Source: Methylovulum sp. (GTDB lineage: Bacteria; Pseudomonadota; Gammaproteobacteria; Methylococcales; Methylomonadaceae). From it: a stretch of DNA of 64,000 bases. The first letter of the stretch is position 1. Every line of letters starts with the position of its first letter. Where the stretch lies: contig JAQTQZ010000002.1 of NCBI GenBank assembly GCA_028712695.1, positions 62,001 to 126,000 of the forward strand, given 5' to 3'. The notes below the pieces were generated by a model that saw only the letters and a program-made list of their open reading frames with translations, did not search any database and was not told the origin of the DNA. Of the stretch, positions 48,604-60,276 are shown in pieces. A program made the translations under genes and the position numbers.

Positions 48604-48625
48604 CCAATACCAATCATTCCGGTTT

Positions 48626-49483
48626 TTACACCAGATAATTCACCAATAAACCAACAAACACCGCGAAGCCAAACCAATTGCTGTTTAAAAAAGCCTTAAA
48701 GCAATCCGCTTTTTGGCGATGGAAAATCAGTTTTTGCTGGTAAACCGACAAGCCTGCGGCAATTAGCACGCCCAGATAATAAGATAACTTTAACTGCGCC
48801 ATCAACCCGATCATAATCAATAATCCGATGATGAGCAGCTGCAACAACGCCATGATCTGCCGGTCATAATCGCCAAACAAAATAGCCGTGGATTTAACGC
48901 CAATTTTGAGATCATCTTCCTTATCGACCATCGCATACATCGTATCGTAAACCAAAGCCCAGAGCATGACCGCCAAATACATCACCCAAGCCACGCCAGG
49001 AATACCTCCGGTTTGGGCGGCAAAAGCCATCGGCACGGCCCAGCCAAAAGCCATGCCCAAGTACGCTTGTGGCAAATGCGTGTAACGTTTCATAAACGGG
49101 TAGCTAGCGGCCAGAAATGCGCCGATAAACGACAATAGAATGGTGCGGGCATTCATCAACAGCACCAAACCAAAAGCTGTTAGGCAAAGCACTGCAAACA
49201 CCATCAGAGCTTCCTTTGGTTTCACCTTGCCTGCGGCGATGGGCCGTTGTTTGGTGCGTTCGACATGGGGGTCAAAATCGCGGTCGGCATAGTCATTGAT
49301 GACACAACCGGCGGCACGCATCAGCACCACGCCCAACACAAACACCGTGACCACCAAACTATCCGGGTTGCCCTCGCCAGCCACCCACAAGGCCCATAAG
49401 GTCGGCCACAATAAAATCAAAGTGCCGATAGGCCGGTCGAAACGTGCTAACAACCAATATTGCTTAAGTCTTTCCATCATCAT
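48626..49483 (-). CDS. ubiA: 4-hydroxybenzoate octaprenyltransferase
   Basis: [47 protein letters not shown]. Confidence 0.95.
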   Translation of the reverse strand: MMMERLKQYWLLARFDRPIGTLILLWPTLWALWVAGEGNPDSLVVTVFVLGVVLMRAAGCVINDYADRDFDPHVERTKQRPIAAGKVKPKEALMVFAVLCLTAFGLVLLMNARTILLSFIGAFLAASYPFMKRYTHLPQAYLGMAFGWAVPMAFAAQTGGIPGVAWVMYLAVMLWALVYDTMYAMVDKEDDLKIGVKSTAILFGDYDRQIMALLQLLIIGLLIMIGLMAQLKLSYYLGVLIAAGLSVYQQKLIFHRQKADCFKAFLNSNWFGFAVFVGLLVNYLV

Positions 49484-49550
49484 TTTTCAACAGTTCATTT
49501 TTGTTAGATGCTATTATAACGGCTTTATTTTTGATAAGGGCTTATCCACG

Positions 49551-50503
<953 letters not shown>

Positions 50504-50581
50504 CATTAATGCCCGGCCTTACTACACCGCATCGGCTGCCATTTTAATCAATTTGCGCGTGCCACATCCCGGAAACCCAAC

Positions 50582-50944
50582 ATGAACATCAAACCGATTT
50601 ATTATTACGCTATTGCGCTGATTGGTTTTTTTGGGCTGTTCTCGTTATTGATGCTTTGGCATACAATTTTGGCACCCTCATCCCGAATGCCTGTCACGCT
50701 AATTTTATTAATGACGGTCACCCCATTGCTGTTGCCGATGCGTGGTTTTTTGGCACACAATTTTAAAAGCTGCGCATGGGAAGCTTATATCAGCTTAATT
50801 TACTTTATTCACGGTGCCCAAGAAATTTATGCCAGTCCAGACACGCGGCTTTACGCCGCGCTGGAAATTGTGCTGAGCCTGATGCTGTTTTTTGGCGCAA
50901 CATTTTATGTCCGTTATGCAGGAAAAAACGCTAACCATGGCTGA
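50582..50944 (+). CDS. DUF2069-like membrane protein
   Basis: Position before hda; TPLLLPMRGFLAHNFKSCAWEAYISLIYFIHGAQEIYA. Confidence 0.8.
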   Translation: MNIKPIYYYAIALIGFFGLFSLLMLWHTILAPSSRMPVTLILLMTVTPLLLPMRGFLAHNFKSCAWEAYISLIYFIHGAQEIYASPDTRLYAALEIVLSLMLFFGATFYVRYAGKNANHG

Positions 50945-51665
50945 ACAACTTTCCCTAAGCTTTGAATTTCGTGCAAATAAGACGTTTGATGATTTTTTTC
51001 CTGGTATCAACCAAGAAATTGTCACGCACTTAAAAAATTTCTTGCTTAACGATGAAGAGCAACAAATCTTTATTTGCGGAAAATCGGGCCTAGGCAAAAC
51101 ACACTTGTTGCAAGCTTGTTGCCATCAGGCGCATAAACAAAAATTGAGCGCGTTTTATTTCGCCCTGTCCGATAAGGGGTTACCTGATCCGGCATTGCTG
51201 ATTGGCTTGGACAAATTTGACCTCGTTTGCTTTGACAATATTGATTACATTGCGGGCGATCCGGTTTGGGAGCAAGCTTTCTTCAATTTTTTTAACCTGC
51301 ACCGCAGTAGCGGCCACAAGCTTATTTTATCTGCAGCTGGTGTGCCCAATAAAATGGCTATCCAATTAGCCGATCTTAAATCCCGGCTTAATTGGGGACT
51401 CACCTTAAAATTAAAGCCGTTACCGGACACCGACAAAATCACCGCATTAATTTTTAAAGCAAACCAACTTGGTTTTGCCATCACGCCACAAGCGGGCCAA
51501 TTTTTATTGGCGCATTACGATCGGGATCTAGTCAATTTATGGGCGCTGTTGGACAAGCTAGACCGTGCCTCGTTAGCCGCCAAATGCAAATTGACCCTCC
51601 CTTTTTTAAAGAAATTTCTGCGTCAAGAAGGTGTCGGCGAACAAAACACCTATCCCTCCCAGTGA
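50937..51665 (+). CDS. hda: DnaA-homologous regulatory inactivator Hda
   Basis: MAEQLSLSFEFRANKTFDDFFPGINQEIV; CGKSGLGKTHLLQACCHQA. Confidence 0.88.
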   Translation: MAEQLSLSFEFRANKTFDDFFPGINQEIVTHLKNFLLNDEEQQIFICGKSGLGKTHLLQACCHQAHKQKLSAFYFALSDKGLPDPALLIGLDKFDLVCFDNIDYIAGDPVWEQAFFNFFNLHRSSGHKLILSAAGVPNKMAIQLADLKSRLNWGLTLKLKPLPDTDKITALIFKANQLGFAITPQAGQFLLAHYDRDLVNLWALLDKLDRASLAAKCKLTLPFLKKFLRQEGVGEQNTYPSQ

Positions 51666-51745
51666 AGGCTTATACCCTAAGCGGATTAAATAATGCTTAG
51701 GGCACGCGCTTAAAGTTTATTAATAAAAAATAATTATTAATTAAA

Positions 51746-52285
51746 TCAGTTTGTTAACTCTATTATTCTGCTATAAAAAACATAGTCTGCGGTATAGGCG
51801 ACCCGCCGTTCACCACCTAAATGATTGGCATCGCAACCTGACACAGGCGGCAAACCACCCTGCGTATTAATCCGGTTAATAAAACTGGTTTTGGCAAACG
51901 GGCTATCGCCCTTATGCCCGACAACTTTGACCAGTAACCAGGTAATGGCCGAACTGGGCGCCATATCTGCCTTAGCCATTATTTTTCCTTGCACACGGCT
52001 GCCTTCTTTATATTCCCAAACGGGGCCTTTAAAATGTTTACCAACAATTTGTCCTTGGTTGTCGAATAGTCGGGCGTCGGGAGCCTGTATCTGCCATAAA
52101 TAACTGCCTTGATTAACAGTGCACTGATAAATCTGGTCACCTTTTGCATGAACTGTCAAAAAAGCGGTATGCCCATCGGGCACTTTAATTTGCTCAGGTA
52201 TTTGAACAGCCGTGCCAGGACAGGCATGGCTGATATAAGGCAACATCGCTGCCAAAAGAATTATTTTTTTAATTTTCTTAATCAT
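51746..52285 (-). CDS. DUF3455-like secreted protein
   Basis: IPEQIKVPDGHTAFLTVHAKGDQIYQCTVNQGSYLWQIQAPDARLFDNQGQIVGKHFKGPVWEYKEGSRVQGK. Confidence 0.75.
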   Translation of the reverse strand: MIKKIKKIILLAAMLPYISHACPGTAVQIPEQIKVPDGHTAFLTVHAKGDQIYQCTVNQGSYLWQIQAPDARLFDNQGQIVGKHFKGPVWEYKEGSRVQGKIMAKADMAPSSAITWLLVKVVGHKGDSPFAKTSFINRINTQGGLPPVSGCDANHLGGERRVAYTADYVFYSRIIELTN

Positions 52286-52289
52286 AAAG

Positions 52290-53003
52290 TCACCATGCCA
52301 TCGGTTTGCCGTCATATTTAATGAAACTGCCTGATTGGGCGAGCGAAAAATTGGCTATTACAGCACGCATACCGGCAACACTTTCTTCAGCTTCAATTAA
52401 CGCATTTGTGCCACCCATATCAGTTTTGACCCAACCCGGATGCAGGATCAACACACCAACACCCAACTTATTTAGATCTATCGACAAGCTCTTCATCGCC
52501 GCATTAAGCGCCGCTTTGCTGGAACGGTATAAAATGCTGCCACCGCTGGTGTTATCGGCGATGCTGCCCATTAAGCTGCTGATATTGACCAGCAATTTTT
52601 TATCGCTACGCTGAAGTTGCGGTAAAAACGCCTCGGCCATTTTTACCGGCGCCTGCGTATTGATCCGCAAGGTTTCAGTCCAGACTTGATAATCCAATTG
52701 CCCGAAGCCGTGGTCTTGGCTATCACCGTAAACACCCGCATTATTAATCAGCACATCAATGCTGTGTCCTGACAGTTGTTGCGCTAACGTATCAATTTGA
52801 TCAAAATCCACCACATCCAAATTTTGCACTTGTATGTTCCGGTATTTCTCCGCCAACTTAACCAAATCCTGAGCTTGTCCAAGATTACGACAACAGGCGA
52901 TCACGCTCCAGCCGTCCTTGGCATATTGCCTGCAAAACTCCAAGCCCAAGCCCAAGCCACGATTAGCACCGGTAATCAAAACAGTCGTCATATTTACCCC
53001 CAT
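52290..53003 (-). CDS. Short-chain dehydrogenase/reductase
   Basis: TGANRGLGLGLEFCRQYA; LINNAGVYG; YRSSKAALN. Confidence 0.92.
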   Translation of the reverse strand: MGVNMTTVLITGANRGLGLGLEFCRQYAKDGWSVIACCRNLGQAQDLVKLAEKYRNIQVQNLDVVDFDQIDTLAQQLSGHSIDVLINNAGVYGDSQDHGFGQLDYQVWTETLRINTQAPVKMAEAFLPQLQRSDKKLLVNISSLMGSIADNTSGGSILYRSSKAALNAAMKSLSIDLNKLGVGVLILHPGWVKTDMGGTNALIEAEESVAGMRAVIANFSLAQSGSFIKYDGKPMAW

Positions 53004-53069
53004 AAAAAAGCCTTCTGCACCTTTTGCTGCAGAAGGCTTTCATTTTAACGTAACGTTTAAAGCGGAAAA

Positions 53070-53651
53070 TTAAGCCGCGTAATTGGCTGCTGCAAAATCC
53101 CAGTTGACTAATGCCCAAAATGCTTCCAGATAAGCAGGGCGGGCATTGCGGTAGTCGATGTAATAAGCGTGTTCCCAAACGTCACAAGTCAATAATGGTT
53201 TTTGGTCTGTAGTCAATGGGCAACCGGCGTTACTGGTGCTGACCAAAGCTAAGCTACCATCGGCATTTTTGACCAACCACGCCCAACCTGAACCAAAAGT
53301 GGTCACTGCGCATTTGGTGAATTCTTCTTTAAATTTTTCAAACGAGCCAAACGTTGCAGTAATTGCGTCAGCCAACGCGCCAGTAGGCTCGCCACCAGCG
53401 CTAGGAGCCAAACTGTTCCAGTAGAAAGTGTGGTTCCACACTTGTGCGGCGTTGTTAAAAATGCCGCCTGAAGATTTCATGATAATTTCTTCCAGTGACA
53501 TGCCTTCAAATTCAGTGCCTGGAACCAAGTTGTTCAAATTGGTCACATACGTTTGGTGATGTTTGGCATAGTGATATTCCAAGGTTTCTTCTGAAATATG
53601 GGGCACCAGTCTATTTTTAGCATAAGGTAAAGCAGGAAGTTCGAAAGCCAT
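53070..53651 (-). CDS. sodB: Superoxide dismutase (Fe type)
   Basis: [68 protein letters not shown]. Confidence 0.95.
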   Translation of the reverse strand: MAFELPALPYAKNRLVPHISEETLEYHYAKHHQTYVTNLNNLVPGTEFEGMSLEEIIMKSSGGIFNNAAQVWNHTFYWNSLAPSAGGEPTGALADAITATFGSFEKFKEEFTKCAVTTFGSGWAWLVKNADGSLALVSTSNAGCPLTTDQKPLLTCDVWEHAYYIDYRNARPAYLEAFWALVNWDFAAANYAA

Positions 53652-53963
53652 TTGATTATCCTCAAATAAAGTTAAAAGAGATGTTGATGAAACTACATGG
53701 AACAGGTGATAAATACCCACTAATTTAATAAGCTATAACTTTAACATTGCTATTGAATTTAATAAAGCGGGAGTTTCCCATACGTTGCAACGTCTTGATG
53801 TCTTGTGACAACGTTTAAGCAATGGTATTAATTTTGGCATCTATTAAAAACACCATCCTTTGGTAGAACCATCGCTAATCTAAGGGTTTTATCAATCCTA
53901 CCCAAGTTCAATGCCAAGGCCAAAAGGCAAAGTCAAGTTTATCTTTACCGTAGCAACACCTGG

Positions 53964-56117
53964 TTAAGGCAGTTTTTTCAACCCTGAGCCCATCAAATTG
54001 GGATTACTAATATACTTCTCGTGTTGTCCAAATGAATATTGGCTACGGAAGGCTTCGCTGATCAACTCCACATCCCGGTCTTGCTCCAATATATACGGGA
54101 TAATCATGATGACAATTTCCGATTTATCATGGGAACCACCCTTGGTGCTAAAGATATTTCCTAGCCAAGGAATATCTTTTAAGTACGGTATTCCTGAATC
54201 ATCCCTTTTAGTCGTGTCGCTAATAAGGCCGGCGAGCAATACCGATGTGCCGTCTTTAAGGCTTAAGCTGGTTTCCACTTTCCGGTTAAGAATCGATGGA
54301 CTGCTGATCGAGCTGGTTTCATTGTTCTGCGCCGAACTAAGTTCTTGGCTAATATCAATATCAATCCGTCGCCCAGAATGGATAACCGGTTTGATATTTA
54401 GGATGACACCAGTTTTTCGGTACTGCACATTTTGGGTGAATATGCTGCTGCCATTCGTTTGGGCCGAGCCAGAAGGCACCCCTTGACTGGTGACAATAGG
54501 GACTTCAGTGCCAATTTCAATATTAGCCTCTTCGCCGCTTTTCACCATAAGCCTAGGGGTCGACAAGACATTGACACGGCTGTTAGTGGCCAAGGCATTC
54601 AATACCATGCGGGTTGTCCCTCCGGAATTGAGGATATAGTTGAACGCCCCAGGAATCGCTCCAGCACCGGCACCAACTAAGGTGCCTGTGTCAAAATTGT
54701 ATTCTCCGACCTTGCCATTAATAAGCCATTGGATACCGAATTTATCTGTATCGCCTAGCGTTATTTCAGCAATAGTGACTTCAATTAGGACTTGTTTGGA
54801 TGGCAGATCCATTTGCTGGATAATCGGCAATAACTGTGCCCATGTATCGGAATCGCCAAAAAACAGCAGTGCGTTCCGTTGTTTGTCGACCACTAGATTG
54901 GTCTTGCCCCCCCCACTGGTTGTGCTAGTGGTTGATATTGCTTGTTGCGTGGTACCTGGTCTTTTTTGCGCATTGGCGGCTTGCTGGGTGGCAATATTGG
55001 GCACTAGGTTGCTTAACGTTTTGGCAAGATCTTCAGCACCCGTATTTTTTACGGGGTAGTAAAAAATTGTATCTTTATCGGTTCCATAAGTCGGCTGATC
55101 CAATACTTGGACCCATTGCTTCACCAGCGCCAGTACTTTGGGGTCGGCGGTAAAAACCAACACGGCGTTGATCTTACTCATTGGAAGCACCAGTATGCTA
55201 CCCATCGGCAATGTCGCACTGGCACCGTAACCCTCAGACTGCAAAACCTGTACCAACGCTTCGCTTAAGGCCTCAGGCGTTTGGTACAACGGGTCGATAC
55301 GCAAACTATAGTGTCCGCGCATCGCTGGCTGATCGAGGAATTTAATGGTATCGAGCGCACTGGCTACAAGTTGCTGGGATCCTTGAAGGGTAACGGTATT
55401 GCGTTCAGGATCTTCAGTTATTTTTAACTCCTGCCCTGTGTATATTTGGTTCAATGCCGAGGTGACATTGATATTCCGCACATGATAAAGCGGCACCACC
55501 TGAAAAATAGGACGGTGTGTCACCGGTACCTGGGGAAGCGTCCGTCCACTAATCAATAACGGCGGTTCTTCGATGGGCGTAGTACTGCTACGCAGAAAAC
55601 GATAACGGTCTTGTTCTTTTTTGATAGCAACGCCGTATTCAGCCAAAATTTTAGCGACGACCCGCGACAGTTCTTCAGCACTCTGCGGTTGCGTTATCCT
55701 TAACGTTATCAAATCGGGCACATTTTGCAGTGTTTTATCAATTTGAAAAGAAACATGCAACATATTGCCATAAACCTCATTAATAAAGGCGGGTAATGGC
55801 ATATTGTCGACATCCAGTTTGAAGGCGCCGCCTTTAAGTCCGGGTAGCTTTTCCTCGAAAGTATCAAGGCCAGCAACAGTCGGCGGCAGGACTGTTCCTG
55901 GTGTTTCGGTAAACCGCTTCTGCTCGGCTTGGCTTTGCAATTCGGCCACATCAGCATTTTCGGCCAAAGCTGCCTTATTGGGCGCAGTCACTTCTGGCCG
56001 CGTCTGGCGTAGCGGTTCGGGCAATTTAGGCGAGGGTATGCGCCACATCTGACATCCTGCTAAAAGGCTGGCAATCAAGGCGACGAGAATCAATAACGAT
56101 TTGTATTTTAAGGGCAT
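53964..56117 (-). CDS. gspD: Type II secretion secretin GspD; putative lipobox
   Basis: Secretin domain VNVLSTPRLMVKSGEEANIEIGTEVPIVTSQ; start MPLKYKSLLILVALIASLLAGC (ORF to 56171). Confidence 0.93.
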   Translation of the reverse strand: MPLKYKSLLILVALIASLLAGCQMWRIPSPKLPEPLRQTRPEVTAPNKAALAENADVAELQSQAEQKRFTETPGTVLPPTVAGLDTFEEKLPGLKGGAFKLDVDNMPLPAFINEVYGNMLHVSFQIDKTLQNVPDLITLRITQPQSAEELSRVVAKILAEYGVAIKKEQDRYRFLRSSTTPIEEPPLLISGRTLPQVPVTHRPIFQVVPLYHVRNINVTSALNQIYTGQELKITEDPERNTVTLQGSQQLVASALDTIKFLDQPAMRGHYSLRIDPLYQTPEALSEALVQVLQSEGYGASATLPMGSILVLPMSKINAVLVFTADPKVLALVKQWVQVLDQPTYGTDKDTIFYYPVKNTGAEDLAKTLSNLVPNIATQQAANAQKRPGTTQQAISTTSTTSGGGKTNLVVDKQRNALLFFGDSDTWAQLLPIIQQMDLPSKQVLIEVTIAEITLGDTDKFGIQWLINGKVGEYNFDTGTLVGAGAGAIPGAFNYILNSGGTTRMVLNALATNSRVNVLSTPRLMVKSGEEANIEIGTEVPIVTSQGVPSGSAQTNGSSIFTQNVQYRKTGVILNIKPVIHSGRRIDIDISQELSSAQNNETSSISSPSILNRKVETSLSLKDGTSVLLAGLISDTTKRDDSGIPYLKDIPWLGNIFSTKGGSHDKSEIVIMIIPYILEQDRDVELISEAFRSQYSFGQHEKYISNPNLMGSGLKKLP

Positions 56118-56151
56118 TCTGATATGAAAAGGCGTGATGTCTATAAAGGTT

Positions 56152-56637
56152 CTATCTTGGTCGTCCGCCATGTAGGGAAATCGCTGTTAACTTGCCCGCT
56201 ACGTCAATGATAATTCCATTATTATTAATGGCGGTCAATATCGACGAATCTGGCAGTTGCTCACCTATTCTATAGCGCTTTATTTTGTTATCGGTTTTAA
56301 TTAGTGCATATTGCTTTGATCTTTCTTGAACTAACCCCTGAAGAGTCCAAGCTTGGACTGTCTGCTGACCAGGCTGGTTAGCGCCCCCTTGACTGGCAAC
56401 TGCGCTTGTGGTTTTGGGGTAATAACGGCTAAGTGTATTGTACGCATTGAGGTTTTCTGAACTCTCTTTTGCCAAAGCCGGCAATTTCCATTCTGCATCA
56501 CGGACTGTTTTCAATTCATCCTGCGGCAATGAATATTGCAAGTAAGCAACGAAACTACCGAGCATGCAGGCAACTAATGTTAAAGCAATTTGCTTGTGAC
56601 CTGCTTTCATTGCACGTCCGGCACTTGAAAATAACAA
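56152..56637 (-). CDS. GspC/XpsN-like inner-membrane protein, no PDZ domain evident
   Basis: N-terminal TM; VQAWTLQGLVQERSKQYALIKTDNKIKRYRIGEQLPDSSILTAI homology-region-like segment; located between gspM and gspD. Confidence 0.75.
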   Translation of the reverse strand: MLFSSAGRAMKAGHKQIALTLVACMLGSFVAYLQYSLPQDELKTVRDAEWKLPALAKESSENLNAYNTLSRYYPKTTSAVASQGGANQPGQQTVQAWTLQGLVQERSKQYALIKTDNKIKRYRIGEQLPDSSILTAINNNGIIIDVAGKLTAISLHGGRPR

Positions 56638-57179
56638 TTGACTTGTAACGTTATCCGTAGCAAGTCCTGCAGGTCGCGATTGATTTGTAGTTGTTCCACT
56701 TGCATTAACTGGGGGTTTTGCTCAATATTATTCAGCAATTCCAGCAAGTCCCTATCATACAATGTACCTTTGATTTCAATAACCACCTGCCAAACGACCG
56801 GGGTTTTGGGGTCGCTTTGTACGCTTGCCCCAGCGACTTCCAAGCCGTTGAGATTGGACTGTTGAAATTTCTCATTAAACCAAGTTTGCACGTTTGCTTG
56901 CGCCAAACCCTTTGTTTCAGCGTGCCATAAACCATTTTCCAATTGTAAACGAATATTTTTTATGCTTTCGGCCCGTTCTTTCCAGTCGCTTTGTTGCTGC
57001 ACATAACGCAACTTTAATAAGGTGTTATGTTCGCGTGTGTATTCTTCATACAGGCTGTTCCGGTAATCATCAACCATCAACAAGCCATTACTGGCAACAA
57101 TTAACGCTATCAGCACTAGCCCCATGCGCAAGCGTGGGTTTTCCTGCCACTGCGACACCAATTCTTTATACATTTGCAT
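56607..57179 (-). CDS. gspM: GspM-like protein
   Basis: Single N-terminal TM, ferredoxin-like periplasmic pattern, gene order. Confidence 0.75.
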   Translation of the reverse strand: MQMYKELVSQWQENPRLRMGLVLIALIVASNGLLMVDDYRNSLYEEYTREHNTLLKLRYVQQQSDWKERAESIKNIRLQLENGLWHAETKGLAQANVQTWFNEKFQQSNLNGLEVAGASVQSDPKTPVVWQVVIEIKGTLYDRDLLELLNNIEQNPQLMQVEQLQINRDLQDLLRITLQVNCYFQVPDVQ

Positions 57180-58234
57180 TACATTTGGAATCGGATAAGA
57201 ACACTAATCTGGCCTGTTTTTGCATCAGGCTGTGCAGATACATCTTTCCCCCATCCGAGATCGGAATAGGTTTTTACAAATAAACTGGGATCGGCATTAC
57301 TGGCTTTAATAGTAAAGCGCAATTGGTCGGGCTGATATTCCCAAAGCGTCACTTTCATGTTGGCAGGATCCGGTAACTTGCTTATCACTTGCTCAAGCAG
57401 TTGCAATTGGCGATGGCCTTTTCTTAATCCCACCACCTGATTTAGATAACGCTGGTCATCCTGTATTTGATTACGGGTTTGTAATATGGGCTCTATTTGG
57501 CGACTAAGCGCTTCTTGTTGCTGGATCTGTGTCGCAACATCCTGTTTCAGCAGATAAATTTGCGTACCTTGCCATGCCAACAAAAAAACTACGATAATGG
57601 GCAATGCCCTCCACAAAATGGCTTCTAAGGCAATGATAAGTGCATTTTTATCCAGCTTGTAACTTTTACCCCAAGGTTGCCCAAGCTTTTGGGTTTCGAC
57701 GACAGGCAATTCCATTTGCACGTCCTGGCCTGCGGAGCGCTGGAAATTCTGCCATGCATTTTCGCTCGGAATTTCTGGCCACCAATGGCTTTCTTTTAAA
57801 ATACCTTGCAGCCAATATTGCGCTTCGTAGCCTTGCTTACAACCCAGCAATTGTAACTGCGTAACCTCTGGGCGAGGGAAATAGCGCGTCTCAACCACGC
57901 TGATTTGTTTTTTATCCACACCGTCTTCAGCCCGCCAACACCATACTTGCGCGTAACTATTTTGCCAGATGATATTGCTCATAGGATCCTGCCAGGGACT
58001 CCATTGGCTGATTTTTAATTGCAGGGTTTGTCGTCTGGCACTGGCTGGAATATCACGCAAATCGAAACAACGGTAAATACATTGCGATCTGGGTATCTCC
58101 GTGGACTTTGTCGATTTTTCTCCAAAAATCTTGGGGTGATTATTGCGTAGCTGCGATAGTGCTTGTTTCAGATTGTTTAACTTGAGAACTGTTATCGTTA
58201 AAAAGGTCAGTTTTAAGCTGTTTAGGTTGGACAT
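57179..58234 (-). CDS. gspL: GspL-like protein; start uncertain, overlaps gspK
   Basis: Cytoplasmic region + TM LPIIVVFLLAWQGTQIYLLK + periplasmic domain; gene order. Confidence 0.75.
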   Translation of the reverse strand: MSNLNSLKLTFLTITVLKLNNLKQALSQLRNNHPKIFGEKSTKSTEIPRSQCIYRCFDLRDIPASARRQTLQLKISQWSPWQDPMSNIIWQNSYAQVWCWRAEDGVDKKQISVVETRYFPRPEVTQLQLLGCKQGYEAQYWLQGILKESHWWPEIPSENAWQNFQRSAGQDVQMELPVVETQKLGQPWGKSYKLDKNALIIALEAILWRALPIIVVFLLAWQGTQIYLLKQDVATQIQQQEALSRQIEPILQTRNQIQDDQRYLNQVVGLRKGHRQLQLLEQVISKLPDPANMKVTLWEYQPDQLRFTIKASNADPSLFVKTYSDLGWGKDVSAQPDAKTGQISVLIRFQM

Positions 58235-59264
58235 GTTGTTGTTCGGCAGTTTTTGCAATATCAAGCTGGTAATCAACAGTCCAGGGGCGAGTGGTCTTTA
58301 AAGAATAATCTTTTACAAGGATGGAAGGATGCAATTCTAAGTGAATTTCCCGAGCCCGTCCAGTTTGCGGATGCCATAGGGTCACTCTAAAAAAATTTGA
58401 CGGGATTGATGAAAACGACAGCACATCGATGCTAAGCACCTTACCGATAATCTGATAGAGCTGGCCAAGGTCTGTGATCGGCAATTCGTTTCTTGCTTGA
58501 ATAATTTTTTCAGCATCTTCACGGGTAATTCCCATCGAGGTTTGCAGCACTTGATTAGGCGCCGCATTAAAATTCGGCCACTCTCCCCAGCTACTGCTGG
58601 TTAAACGGGGTAAATCATTTTGCCAAAGTTCCGGATACTTGTCCCAGTCAAGGACATTTTGCATCTCCCAACTGGTAAGCAAGGCTCTATTTGCGGGCGC
58701 TTGTTTATGTTGCTGCTTGTATTGTTGCTCTTCAGCACCGTTGATACGATGCAAACTATCGGAATCTTCGTAGTCCTGCAACTTGGCAATAGCTTCATCC
58801 CGTGCCGTTGCGCTAAGTCCGAACAAGCCCAAAAGGTATTTTAAATGGAATGGTTCCTCTATATTGGTTGCTATCAACCCGCTTTCATCCTGAACTGAAA
58901 AAATAACATCCCCTATACCGTGGTAGGCTTGATCATAGAGTTTAATGTAACTACCTTCAGATGCCATCAAGCCCATACCTGAGCCTAATGTGTCCGCTTC
59001 TTTTTGTTCTGCGGTGATTTCCGTCAACATGACGCCGTATTGATTGACGTATTGGGTATTAATTAAATAGAGGAACGTGGCTAAGGTTCCTTGAAAATCT
59101 ATTTCCGCCTGCGTATTTTGTTGTTGGCTGGCGATTTGCTGTTTGGCTTCACCTGCCCATTGGGCAAGATAGGTGCCCGCAACAGTAATAAAGGCAATAA
59201 GCCACAGCGTTGCAGCCAAAATAAAGCCTTGCTGTTGTTTTGCCGGGATGGCCATAAAGCTCAT
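58140..59264 (-). CDS. gspK: GspK minor pseudopilin
   Basis: QQGFILAATLWLIAFITVAGTYLAQWA; GLIATNIEEPFHLKYLLG; gene order. Confidence 0.85.
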   Translation of the reverse strand: MSFMAIPAKQQQGFILAATLWLIAFITVAGTYLAQWAGEAKQQIASQQQNTQAEIDFQGTLATFLYLINTQYVNQYGVMLTEITAEQKEADTLGSGMGLMASEGSYIKLYDQAYHGIGDVIFSVQDESGLIATNIEEPFHLKYLLGLFGLSATARDEAIAKLQDYEDSDSLHRINGAEEQQYKQQHKQAPANRALLTSWEMQNVLDWDKYPELWQNDLPRLTSSSWGEWPNFNAAPNQVLQTSMGITREDAEKIIQARNELPITDLGQLYQIIGKVLSIDVLSFSSIPSNFFRVTLWHPQTGRAREIHLELHPSILVKDYSLKTTRPWTVDYQLDIAKTAEQQHVQPKQLKTDLFNDNSSQVKQSETSTIAATQ

Positions 59265-59863
59265 AAAAATTCTTCTATGTTCGGCTTGGGATTTTTTTTG
59301 CTTGGGATGCTGACTATCCAGTTGACAGGCTTCGGGCTACTGTCAATTTGTAATCGGATAGCTTCAGGTAGCTGCTGCGTCACCATGCCCATTTTTGGTG
59401 GCCAAGTTGAAACCCAGTTACCCTCATTATCAAGGTAACTGAACGATGCTGTTTGGGCGGGCCATTCCCCTAACGTCCAATCATCCTTTTCAGTGATACG
59501 GTATTTAAGCGTTATCGTATTGTTTTGAGATAACAGCGTTAAGATAAACTGTTTGGGCACACCCGCAGGTGCAGTTAGCGTATTAATAGACAGCCCTTGC
59601 AAAATGGAATCATCCCCCTGAAACAAGGCCTTTTCGTTCTGGGCATTAACAATTAACCCGGTGACAAGGCCACTGTACCAGTATTCTTGCAATTGCTGGA
59701 CGCGTTGTGTTTTAAGTTGTTGGGTGACGTTAAGCCGGAGCCGTAACACATACCCAAAGCCTTGCATCAGTAAGCTGCTCAGCAAGCTAACAAGCACCAA
59801 CACAACCAGAACCTCCATTAACGTGAAGCCTTGGCAGGATTTTTTGAAGGGGTAAAAAATCAT
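59261..59863 (-). CDS. gspJ: GspJ minor pseudopilin
   Basis: QGFTLMEVLVVLVLVSLLSSLLMQGFGYVLR. Confidence 0.85.
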   Translation of the reverse strand: MIFYPFKKSCQGFTLMEVLVVLVLVSLLSSLLMQGFGYVLRLRLNVTQQLKTQRVQQLQEYWYSGLVTGLIVNAQNEKALFQGDDSILQGLSINTLTAPAGVPKQFILTLLSQNNTITLKYRITEKDDWTLGEWPAQTASFSYLDNEGNWVSTWPPKMGMVTQQLPEAIRLQIDSSPKPVNWIVSIPSKKNPKPNIEEFL

Positions 59864-60276
59864 TTTACGTGCTGGTAACCCACTTGCCTTAGAGTAAACT
59901 CATCGGCTTTATTGTCTTGTGTCGTGATCGTGACTTTAGCATCAAATAACCCAATCAAATAAGTGCCTGGATTACCATGATTATCTATTTCTTGCTTCAG
60001 CGGCGTAATGGCCGTGGCTTCCCAATTTAAAGTAAATCCAGCTGATTTAATCTCACCAGTCCTATCCACCGCAGGGTTTACCTGCTGCATCAGCGCTAAG
60101 GCATTTTGTCTATATTGCATCTTTTGGGTGCTTTCCAGCGCGTGATTAAGGCCACTTAACGTGTTGTTAATCCAACTAAATAATGCCATACCCGAAGTGC
60201 TTAGCAAAACTAAAGCGACAATAGCCTCTAACAGTGAAAAGCCGCTTTGTTTTAGCTTGGCTTTAACCTGCTTCAT
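59860..60276 (-). CDS. gspI: GspI minor pseudopilin
   Basis: QSGFSLLEAIVALVLLSTSGMALFSWINNTL. Confidence 0.85.
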   Translation of the reverse strand: MKQVKAKLKQSGFSLLEAIVALVLLSTSGMALFSWINNTLSGLNHALESTQKMQYRQNALALMQQVNPAVDRTGEIKSAGFTLNWEATAITPLKQEIDNHGNPGTYLIGLFDAKVTITTQDNKADEFTLRQVGYQHVK

